A stretch of 17,217 bases of DNA, from positions 1 through 17,217 of the forward strand of contig JBEEPE010000322.1 of assembly GCA_041191265.1 (NCBI GenBank). The letters are read 5' to 3'. Made by a program: the position numbers and the translations under genes. The notes under the pieces were generated by a model. It was not told where the DNA came from. It saw nothing but the letters and a program-made list of their open reading frames with translations, and made no database searches. Shown here piece by piece: positions 7,843 through 17,217 of this stretch (the stretch's first letter is position 1; every line of letters begins with the position of its first letter). The DNA is from JBEEPE01 sp041191265 (GTDB lineage: Bacteria > Verrucomicrobiota > Verrucomicrobiia > Chthoniobacterales > Chthoniobacteraceae).

Positions 7843-7875
7843 ACCCGGGTGGCCTCTCGGGACTGGATCGGTGAG

Positions 7876-8847
7876 TTAGTCGCCGTAACCTGCTGGGTGT
7901 TGGAGATGCCATTTCCAGGCGGAGGCGATGATGGACTCCGCGTCTTGGAATGCGGGGGTCCAGCCGAGTTCTTTGTGGATGAGGGTGGAGTCGGCGATGA
8001 GGCGTGCGGGATCGCCGGGGCGGCGCGGCATTTCGCGAACGGTGATTTTGCGGCCCGAGACTTTTTCGCAGACGTTGATGATTTCGCGAACGCTGGTTCC
8101 GCCTCCGGTCCCGAGGTTGTAGCGGGCGGATTTTGGGCTGCCGAGGGCGAGCATATGGGCCTGTGCGAGGTCGAGGATGTGGATGTAGTCGCGGATACAG
8201 GTGCCGTCGGGCGTGGGGTAGTCGGTTCCGAAGATGGAGACGTCCGGTTTTTGTCCGAGCGCGACTTTGAGCACGTTTGGGATGAGATGGGTTTCGATGC
8301 GGTGATCTTCGCCGAAGCGATCGGAGGCGCCTGCGGCGTTGAAGTAGCGAAGGGCGACGCAGCGGAGTCCGTGGATTTCGTCGTACCAACGGAGGATTTT
8401 TTCGAACTGGAGTTTGGATTCGCCGTACGGGTTGATGGGGGCTTGCGGGGTGGTTTCGGTGATGGGCACGGCTTCTGGGACGCCGAAGGTTGCGCAGGTG
8501 GAGGAGAAGACCATTTTGAGGACACCGGCGGCGACCATGGCTTCGAGGAGGTTAACGCCGCCGGTGACATTGTTTCGGAAGTACTTGGTGGGGTTGGTCA
8601 TGGATTCGCCGACGAGCGCGTTGGCGGCGAAGTGCATGACGGCGTCTGGGCGTGAGGAGAGGAGGGCCTGACCGATTTGCTCTGGGGCGAGGAGATCGCC
8701 GACGATGAGGGTGGCGCGCGGGTCGACGGCGGCTTGATGTCCTTCGGATAGGTTGTCGAAAACGGTGACGGTGTGGCCTGCGTTGAGGAGTTGCTCGACG
8801 CAGATACTGCCGATGTAGCCGGCGCCGCCGGTGACGAAGATGTGCAT
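7876..8847 (-). CDS. galE: UDP-glucose 4-epimerase
   Basis: A 323-residue cytosolic NAD-dependent epimerase of the extended SDR family that interconverts UDP-glucose and UDP-galactose for the Leloir pathway and glycan precursors. The N-terminal FVTGGAGYIGS gives the GxxGxxG nucleotide-binding motif (7-13), followed by D31 after VTVF, HFAAN (72-76), SST (115-117) and the catalytic YGESK (Y141, K145). ALRYFNAAGA (about 165-174) and GTCIRDYIHILDLAQAH are GalE signatures. The length is slightly below the common 330-340 residues but all core motifs are present. SSTCATFG replaces the more usual SSTAAVYG, a mild variation. The gene lies 17 bp after the TlpA-like gene and 33 bp before the PSD1 gene, which suggests co-transcription. 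A related UDP-hexose epimerase specificity is possible. Confidence 0.94.
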   Translation of the reverse strand: MHIFVTGGAGYIGSICVEQLLNAGHTVTVFDNLSEGHQAAVDPRATLIVGDLLAPEQIGQALLSSRPDAVMHFAANALVGESMTNPTKYFRNNVTGGVNLLEAMVAAGVLKMVFSSTCATFGVPEAVPITETTPQAPINPYGESKLQFEKILRWYDEIHGLRCVALRYFNAAGASDRFGEDHRIETHLIPNVLKVALGQKPDVSIFGTDYPTPDGTCIRDYIHILDLAQAHMLALGSPKSARYNLGTGGGTSVREIINVCEKVSGRKITVREMPRRPGDPARLIADSTLIHKELGWTPAFQDAESIIASAWKWHLQHPAGYGD

Positions 8848-8864
8848 GTGGGGTGGAGGGTTTT

Positions 8865-9956
8865 TCAGTGAAGAGAGGCTTTAATTTGTGCGTTGGTGTC
8901 CTCGAGGGCGTCGAGGGAAATCAGGGTGCCGGAGGGGTCGACGAGCCACGCGGTGGGGATGGCGTTGATGCCGAGGCGGCGCATTAGGTTGGTTTCCCAG
9001 CCGCGCCCGTCCCACCAGAGGGGGTCTTGGCTCCATTGGGTGGAGCGGAACCGTTCTGCGACGCCGCGGTCGGGTTCCATACAGACGCCGATGCGGGCGA
9101 GGGTGGGAAAAGCTTTCATTGCGTCGGCCACTTTTTTGACGGCGAGGCGTGAGGCTGGGGACTGTGGGGCGAAGAAGAGGATGATGACGGGGCGGCCTTT
9201 GAGGGATTGGATGTCGAAGGGATCGCCAGTGAACGTGGAGAACTTGAGTTGAAGGGGTTTGCCGAGGAGCGACAGGCGTTTTTGGTCGTCGGCGATACGG
9301 GCTTCGAGGCGCGGATCTTTGTTGAGGCGGAGGGCCTCGTTGAGGAGGAACTTTTTTGCGTCGGGATCGCGGTCGAAGACGGAGGCGGCCTCGACGAAGA
9401 GCGTGGGGATGCGACGGTCGGTTGGAAACTCACGAGCGAACTCTTTTAGGGCCTCGAGAAAAGGGGCTCGTTGGGAGCGGTCGGGCAGTCGGTTTCGCCG
9501 CATCCATTGGGTGATGCGGCTGAAGTTGACTTCGGCGCGCTGGTCTTGATTTCCATTGGCGAGGAGGAAATCAAACAGTCGTTCAGCGGCGGCGAGGGCG
9601 TTGGTTGAGTCGGAGCCTTCGCCGAGTTCGCCATGGAGGGCGAGTGCGCGTGCGAGTCGAAGGCGGGCTTCGAAGAGGCGTGGATCCTTGGACGGTTCGC
9701 CCAGTGCGACGAGGAATTTGCGGCAGGATTCTTCTTGTTTGAGGACGTGCTGAAAGAAGTGTTGCCGAGCGGCTGCGGTGTCCGTCGGGGGTTGCCCTGG
9801 ACCGGCATCGAGCGCCGCGATTTCTTTCCAGAGGGTTTCCGCATCCGCGGCCTTTAGGGAGGACGGCAGGCAGAGGAGTGCGAGGAGCGCTCGGATGGCG
9901 ACGTGAGGGGCGGCGCAGCGATGCGGGCTGGTGGGGGGCTTGGGTGCCGGAGGCAT
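8865..9956 (-). CDS. Exported TlpA-like thioredoxin-fold protein lacking the CxxC
   Basis: A 363-residue protein with a probable signal peptide (hydrophobic AIRALLALLCLPSSLKA at 20-36), a helical middle region (about 40-230, rich in Ala/Leu/Arg/Glu, possibly TPR-like) and a C-terminal TlpA/AhpC-TSA-like thioredoxin domain (about 233-363). That domain keeps LKGRPVIILFFA and the cis-proline motif GINAIPTAWLVDPSGT (329-343, P334). At the active-site position it reads FFAPQSPAS (261-269): the expected WCxxC is replaced, with Ser266 and Ser269 where the two Cys should be. It therefore cannot do ordinary thiol-disulphide exchange and may bind partners or sense something else. The gene overlaps the miaE stop by one base (TGATG) and precedes galE by 17 bp. 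The exact function is unknown. Confidence 0.8.
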   Translation of the reverse strand: MPPAPKPPTSPHRCAAPHVAIRALLALLCLPSSLKAADAETLWKEIAALDAGPGQPPTDTAAARQHFFQHVLKQEESCRKFLVALGEPSKDPRLFEARLRLARALALHGELGEGSDSTNALAAAERLFDFLLANGNQDQRAEVNFSRITQWMRRNRLPDRSQRAPFLEALKEFAREFPTDRRIPTLFVEAASVFDRDPDAKKFLLNEALRLNKDPRLEARIADDQKRLSLLGKPLQLKFSTFTGDPFDIQSLKGRPVIILFFAPQSPASRLAVKKVADAMKAFPTLARIGVCMEPDRGVAERFRSTQWSQDPLWWDGRGWETNLMRRLGINAIPTAWLVDPSGTLISLDALEDTNAQIKASLH

Positions 9957-10528
9957 CAGTGCAGCAGAGGGAGCTGGTGAGGGGTTGCGATGAGTTGTGC
10001 ATCCAACTCGAGAAAGAAGTCGAGTCGTCGCGCGGTTTCGGCTTCGTCGATGTGGCGAGCGAGAATCAGGTAGGTGGCGTAGTGGTTGCCTTCGCTCTCG
10101 ACGAGGGAAGCGTAGAACGCGGCGAGGCCCGGGTCGCGGTCAGCGATTTCGCGCGCGAGGATTTGGAACTTTTCACAGCTTCGTCCTTCGATGAGGGCGC
10201 AGGCGACGAGATGATCGATGACCTGATGCCGCCGACCTTTTCGGATTTGGCTCATCATGGTGCTGATCCACGGACTTTTGACGGGGGTGGTGAAGGGGAT
10301 GCTGCGTTCGTCGAGGAGATCGAGGACTTGGTTGAAGTGTTGAAGTTCTTCGATGGCGATGGCGTTGAGTTCGCGGGTGGCGTGACGGAGTTCGACGTAC
10401 TTTTGAAGGTTGATTGCGGAGGTTGCGGCTTTGCGTTCGAGGTGTGCGTGATCGACGAGGACGCCGTGCAGTTGGTGCCGCACGTTTTGGATCCAAGTTT
10501 CGGGAAGTTTGGCGCGCCAGAGGAGCAT
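9956..10528 (-). CDS. miaE: MiaE-type tRNA-(ms2io6A) hydroxylase family protein
   Basis: A 190-residue ferritin-like diiron protein matching the MiaE family, which hydroxylates the isopentenyl side chain of 2-methylthio-N6-isopentenyladenosine at tRNA position 37 using O2. The four-helix-bundle ligand pattern is complete: E31 in DHAHLERKAATSA, E61 and H64 in EELQHF, E114 in CALIEGRSCEKF, and E146 and H149 in SEGNHYATYL. The length fits the family (about 190-270). The ATG at 10528 lies 3 bp after the response regulator stop, and its own stop overlaps the start of the TlpA-like gene, so translational coupling is likely. No Shine-Dalgarno sequence is visible. The family assignment is strong; the exact tRNA substrate depends on MiaA and MiaB elsewhere in the genome. 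Confidence 0.88.
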   Translation of the reverse strand: MLLWRAKLPETWIQNVRHQLHGVLVDHAHLERKAATSAINLQKYVELRHATRELNAIAIEELQHFNQVLDLLDERSIPFTTPVKSPWISTMMSQIRKGRRHQVIDHLVACALIEGRSCEKFQILAREIADRDPGLAAFYASLVESEGNHYATYLILARHIDEAETARRLDFFLELDAQLIATPHQLPLLH

Positions 10529-10531
10529 GGG

Positions 10532-11114
10532 TTAGAGGGTTTCGGGGGGTTGAGAATCTTGGGAAAGGGTGCTGCGATGGGGTCGGGAAAGGTTCCCGAA
10601 CTCGCGGGTGTAACATTCTGGGCAGATTCCGTGCGAGAAGTTGCTGCCGGTGTGTGCGTGGATGTAGCTCTCGACCTGTTGCCAGTAGTCGGAATCGTCG
10701 CGGACCCGTTTACAGTACATGCAGATGGGAATCAGCTCTTTGAGGCGACGGAGTTGGGTGGTGAAGTCGAGAATGCGCTCGGCGACACGGAGCCGCATGA
10801 GAATCATTTCGCGGTCCAATGGTTTAGGGAGGAAGTCGTCCACTTCGGCGTCCATCGCGGTGCGCAGGTTGTCGCGTCCGGTATGGATGGCGGTGAGGAG
10901 GATGAAGTAGGTGTAATCGGGTTTACCGGATTGGCGGATGCGTTTGCAGAGTTGGATGCCGTCGCAGTTGGGCATCATCCAGTCGCTGATGACGATGCGA
11001 ACGGGGTCGTTTTGGAATGCGGCCCACGCGGTTTCGCCGTCGGTGGCGGTCAGGACGGAGTGGCCAGCGTTTTCGAGGCTGAGTTGGAGCACCTTGAGGG
11101 AGACGGGATCGTCT

Positions 11115-11134
<20 letters not shown>
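10532..11134 (-). CDS. Response regulator with receiver domain and four-cysteine C-terminal tail
   Basis: A 200-residue regulator. The receiver domain (1-120) has the acid pair E7/D8 in LIAEDDP, the phospho-acceptor D51 in VISDWMMP, T81 and K104 in FLPKPL, so it looks functional. It is followed by a short helical linker and a tail, IPICMYCKRVRDDSDYW (135-151) then FSHGICPEC (166-174). Cysteines 138, 141, 171 and 174 could bind a metal, and H161 and H168 are nearby. The tail resembles a recurrent C-terminal motif on bacterial signalling proteins; I know no defined function for it. There is no DNA-binding or enzymatic output domain. The frame is open 48 codons upstream, but the ATG at 11134 begins the receiver fold, overlaps the kinase gene by 20 bp and is preferred. 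It is the likely partner of that kinase. Confidence 0.9.
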
Positions 11135-14480
<3,346 letters not shown>

Positions 14481-14555
14481 GGGAAAGTGTCTGGATTTTT
14501 GACGGTGCCGCAGGTGTTCCGTCCAGCGGTTTGGGGCCGAGGGACGCCTAACGAA

Positions 14556-14567
14556 GATTCGCGAATC
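14556..14567. promoter_or_regulatory. Perfect 12-bp palindrome in the divergent region
   Basis: GATTCGCGAATC is self-complementary over all 12 bases and sits centrally between the two divergent genes, which suits a dimeric regulator binding site. No known consensus was recognised, so the role is inferred from position only. Confidence 0.4.
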
Positions 14568-14580
14568 AACCGAGCCGGTT
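14568..14580. promoter_or_regulatory. Inverted repeat AACCG-AGC-CGGTT next to the palindrome
   Basis: AACCG and CGGTT are perfect reverse complements with a 3-base spacer. It directly follows the 12-bp palindrome, so the two together form a 25-bp block of dyad symmetry. It may be part of the same operator; the evidence is positional. Confidence 0.35.
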
Positions 14581-14770
14581 GCCGAGCATTCTTAGGTGCG
14601 TAAAAAAGGCATGTTTAATGCACTGAATGAAAGGTCGCCAACGTCACGTTTAACAGGGGTAACTCTGAAGCGGGCTAAGGCGTTGTTTAGATTCTCCAGA
14701 ACATGACGAAACACAGCAAGTTCGACACCTTGTCGAGATTCCTTTGCGCGGTCGGGCGTGATGGTTTTTC

Positions 14771-14776
14771 GAGGGG
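14771..14776 (+). promoter_or_regulatory. Shine-Dalgarno-like GAGGGG deciding the surface-protein start
   Basis: GAGGGG precedes the in-frame ATG at 14781 by 4 bases (GAGG core by 6), a good ribosome-binding spacing. The earlier in-frame ATG at 14703 has no such sequence. It is the main reason for choosing 14781. Confidence 0.5.
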
Positions 14777-14780
14777 TCAG

Positions 14781-17217
14781 ATGCGCGGTTTAACACGCCG
14801 GGAATTCGTTCCCGCGAATCCGAGGCGATGGGCCTTCGGGATGGCGGTGTTTTTACGCGTCGTTTTATGCTCCTTTTTTGCTTTCAGCGGGCTGGTTGGT
14901 CGGGGTGCGACGCTGGTTTGGGATTTTGACACGGGGACGGTCGGGGTGCAGCAGGGGGATGGGACGTGGACGACTGGGGCGACGAACTGGTGGACGGGTT
15001 CTGCGAATAGCACGTTTAGCGCGGCGGATGTGGCCTCCTTCGGCGGAACGGGTGCGGGGAATGTGATCACGATTGGGGGACCGGTGACGGCGACGGGATT
15101 GATTTTCAACGCGGGGTATTCTCTGACGGCGGCGTCGGCGCAGACGCTGACGTTGGGTGCGAGCGGAATCGTGGTGAATGGGTCGTCGAACTTGGTGACG
15201 GTAGGGGACGCGAATCTGTCGATTGCGTTATCGGCGAACCAGACGTGGTCGGTGGCGGGGTTGTCGGGAGCGGCGGGGACTCCGGAGCTGACAGTGTCTG
15301 GGGCGTTGTCGGGGGCGTTCAATTTGGCGAAGGCGGATAATGGGATGCTGACGTTGGGTGGGAACAACTCGGGGTGGTCGGGGACGTTGGCGGTGAATGC
15401 GGGGGTGGTGCGGGTGACGGACGGGGCGGCGTTAGGGACGACGGCGGCGACGACGGTGGCGAACAACGTTGGTGCGGCGTTGCAGTTGGCGGGAGGGGTG
15501 AGTTCTGCGGAGCCGCTGACGTTGAACAACTCGGGGATCAATACGGGGGGGGCGTTGCAGGCGCTGGCGGGGGCTGCGGTGACGCAGAGCGGGGCGATTA
15601 GTTTGGCGAGTGCGGCGACGATTGGGGCGGATGCAGGGGCGACGTTGAATGTGACGGGGGGGATTACGGGTGCCTTCGGGCTGACGCTGGCTGGCGCGGG
15701 GAACATTAACCTGACGACGACGGCGTTGGGAGCGGTCTCGGGGTTGACGAAGTTGGGGTCTGGAACGGCGACGCTTGGGGTGGCGAGCGGGACGTTTGTG
15801 GGCACGTTAGCGGTGTCTGGCGGAGGGACGTTTGTGGTGGGGTCTGGTGGGGTTGGGCAGACGGGGGGCACGGGTGCGATAACCTTGGACGGCGGCGGCG
15901 GATTGACGGTGGATAACTCGAGTGGGACTTCGGTGAATAACCGGATGGCATCGAACCGCGCGATTACGCTGCGGGGCTCTAGGCTGACCTACCTTGGCGG
16001 TGGGACGGCGAGCACGGAGACCTTTGGAGCCGTGACGATGTCGCGGGGTTTCAACTTGGTCACAGTGACGGCGGGGGCTGGTGGGGCGGGTTTGGTGTTG
16101 GGGGCGGTGGCGGATCCGACGCCGATTCAGAGCGGGAACCCTGCTGGGACGACGGCTCTGTTTCGGGGGACTTCGCTGGGGACTGTGGCGGGGGCGAATG
16201 TGGCAACGATCACGAGCACGGCTTGGAACTTTGCGGGGCAGACGGGCACGACGGGACAGACGAACAAGGGTATTTTGCCGTGGGCGATTGTGGATACGAC
16301 GGACTCGGGGTTGGGGATTTCGTTTGCGACGGCGGATTCTGCGACGGCGATTTTGAGGCCGCTGACGGTGTCGACGGAGACGGTGGCGGATTTTGCGACA
16401 GCGAATGCGAATGTGCGTTTGGTGGGGGCGCAGACGTTGGCGGCCTCGGGAACGATGAACTCGCTGACGCTGGCGGCAGGGGGCGGGGCTACGATTGGGG
16501 CGTTGCAGAGCTTGTCGCTTTCGAGCGGGGGGATTTTGGCGTTGGCGGGCAATGCGGGGATTTCGGGCGGGATGATTTCGGCGCCAGCAGCGAACCGTCC
16601 GCTAACGATTCATGCGGTGGGTGATTTGACGATTTCGAGTCTGTTGACGGGGGGAAGTGGGGTTTCCGCCCCACAAGTTTCCTTTGTGAAAGGCGGGCCT
16701 GGAGTGTTGACGCTTCAGGCACCGGTGAGTCCGGTTGTGGGGATGGCGGCGACTACACTGACGGGGCAGACGGTGGTGACGCAGGGGACCTTGCGACTGG
16801 CTGGGGGGACGAACACGTTGGCACCGAACAACTATTTGAATGTCGGTCCGGGTGCTACTTTGGATTTAAATGGGAACTCGCAGTGGGTGTTTGGGTTATT
16901 CACGGACGCGGCGGTTGAAGCAGGCGGGGGTACGATTACCTCCACCAACGGGCCCGGGGTTCTTTTCGCGAATCAGGACAACGCCGCGCGAACGTGGTCT
17001 GGCTCGATTGCAGGGCCGTTGAGTTTTGTGCGAGGCGGGCAGAACACGACAACGTTGTACGGGCCGCAGACGTACACCGGAGGCTCCTATTTTACTGGGG
17101 GGACGACGATTTTGCAGGATGCGGCGGCGCTGACGGGGACGTCGTTGGTGGATGTGAACGTGGCGACGCTGACGCTTGCGAACACGGCGCGCGCGGACGT
17201 GGCGGATCGTGTCAACG
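14781..17217 (+). CDS. Autotransporter-associated beta-strand repeat surface protein, 3' end missing
   Basis: An uninterrupted frame from 14781 to the window end gives 812 residues with no stop. A hydrophobic signal (about residues 17-40, AVFLRVVLCSFFAFSGLVG) ends near RGA, and the mature part starts TLVWDFDTGTVG. That part reads GDGTWTTGATNWW and TATGLIFNAGY, the usual opening of passenger-repeat proteins. Recognisable autotransporter-associated repeats (G-x-LTL-x-G-x-N...GTLAVNAG type) lie at about 180-218 (KADNGMLTLGGNNSGWSGTLAV), 321-358 (LTKLGSGTATLGV...GTLAVSGG), 633-680 (FVKGGPGVLTLQAP...TVVTQGTLRLAGG) and 747-790. The composition is Gly/Ala/Thr/Val-rich with almost no Cys, as expected for a beta-helix. 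It is probably exported; the C-terminal anchor (autotransporter barrel or PEP-CTERM) is outside the window. An ATG at 14703 would add 26 residues and a later one at 14841 would remove 20. Confidence 0.88.
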   Translation, partial: MRGLTRREFVPANPRRWAFGMAVFLRVVLCSFFAFSGLVGRGATLVWDFDTGTVGVQQGDGTWTTGATNWWTGSANSTFSAADVASFGGTGAGNVITIGGPVTATGLIFNAGYSLTAASAQTLTLGASGIVVNGSSNLVTVGDANLSIALSANQTWSVAGLSGAAGTPELTVSGALSGAFNLAKADNGMLTLGGNNSGWSGTLAVNAGVVRVTDGAALGTTAATTVANNVGAALQLAGGVSSAEPLTLNNSGINTGGALQALAGAAVTQSGAISLASAATIGADAGATLNVTGGITGAFGLTLAGAGNINLTTTALGAVSGLTKLGSGTATLGVASGTFVGTLAVSGGGTFVVGSGGVGQTGGTGAITLDGGGGLTVDNSSGTSVNNRMASNRAITLRGSRLTYLGGGTASTETFGAVTMSRGFNLVTVTAGAGGAGLVLGAVADPTPIQSGNPAGTTALFRGTSLGTVAGANVATITSTAWNFAGQTGTTGQTNKGILPWAIVDTTDSGLGISFATADSATAILRPLTVSTETVADFATANANVRLVGAQTLAASGTMNSLTLAAGGGATIGALQSLSLSSGGILALAGNAGISGGMISAPAANRPLTIHAVGDLTISSLLTGGSGVSAPQVSFVKGGPGVLTLQAPVSPVVGMAATTLTGQTVVTQGTLRLAGGTNTLAPNNYLNVGPGATLDLNGNSQWVFGLFTDAAVEAGGGTITSTNGPGVLFANQDNAARTWSGSIAGPLSFVRGGQNTTTLYGPQTYTGGSYFTGGTTILQDAAALTGTSLVDVNVATLTLANTARADVADRVN
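15545..15552 (+). repeat. Poly-G tract (8 G) in the surface-protein gene
   Basis: Eight consecutive G lie in the coding strand, over the codons for Thr-Gly-Gly-Ala. Such tracts are prone to slipped-strand change of length; loss or gain of one base would shift the frame. It is the longest homopolymer I noticed in the gene. Confidence 0.75.
15656..15662 (+). repeat. Poly-G tract (7 G) in the surface-protein gene
   Basis: Seven consecutive G sit in the coding strand, about 100 bp after the 8-G tract. As with that tract, length change would shift the frame, but no variation can be seen from one sequence. Confidence 0.7.

Larger units (their letters stand above)
14481..14780. other. Divergent intergenic region between kinase gene and surface-protein gene
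   Basis: About 300 bp with no gene that I can support. It should contain the promoters of the long minus-strand run and of the plus-strand surface-protein gene. On the minus strand, TTAAAC followed 18 bp later by TAAGAAT is a weak promoter-like pair (about 14593-14619). On the plus strand TTTAAT (14614-14619) resembles a -10 element without a good -35. Two adjacent inverted repeats (14556-14580) are listed separately. The frame of the surface protein is open back to 14691, with an in-frame ATG at 14703. Confidence 0.5.

Noticed and set aside
14777..15871. 364-codon open frame on the minus strand, Pro/Ala/Val/Thr-rich
   Set aside because: It lies opposite the surface-protein gene, whose repeats and signal peptide are convincing. 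Its proline-rich composition is what a G-rich coding strand yields in reverse, and no family is recognisable.

Overview
The window looks like bacterial chromosome, most probably from the Verrucomicrobiota (Planctomycetota less likely). The grounds are a PSD1 cytochrome-type protein paired with a DUF1501 protein, and a large surface protein with autotransporter-associated beta-strand repeats; both gene types are characteristic of that superphylum. Most starts lack a clear Shine-Dalgarno sequence. The lineage is inferred from gene content, not shown by a marker gene.

Layout. At the left edge (1-540, +) is the 3' part of a bacterial nitric oxide synthase oxygenase gene, with a 9-bp-stem hairpin inside its last codons. 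Converging on it is a vapBC-type toxin-antitoxin pair (581-1266, -), with an imperfect palindrome directly before the antitoxin start. A weak terminator-like hairpin lies at about 1356-1375.

From 14480 down to 1422 nine genes lie head to tail on the minus strand, with gaps of at most 33 bp or short overlaps. In transcription order they encode a hybrid histidine kinase with a degenerate first receiver and a C-terminal Hpt domain; a response regulator with a four-cysteine tail; a MiaE-type tRNA hydroxylase; a TlpA-like thioredoxin-fold protein whose CxxC is replaced by SPAS; GalE; a PSD1 protein with a C-terminal LamG-like domain; a DUF1501 protein with a Tat-like signal; DNA polymerase IV; and a TVP38/TMEM64 (DedA-like) membrane protein. 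They could form one operon of about 13 kb. The kinase, Hpt domain and regulator make a plausible phosphorelay, and PSD1 and DUF1501 are a known pair. The remaining genes have no obvious shared pathway.

A 300-bp divergent intergenic region (14481-14780) carries two adjacent inverted repeats. To its right a long surface-protein gene starts on the plus strand (14781) and is still open at the window end; it has a signal peptide, four recognisable autotransporter-type repeats and poly-G tracts of 7-8 bases.

The plus strand is richer in G than C in sampled lines whichever strand the gene is on, so the skew follows the DNA strand. I found no rRNA, tRNA, CRISPR array, transposase or integrase. No clearly new multi-gene system is demonstrable. 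The most unusual items are the cysteine-less TlpA-like protein, the Cys4-tailed regulator, the pseudo-receiver, the G-quadruplex motif in the kinase gene and the nitric oxide synthase.
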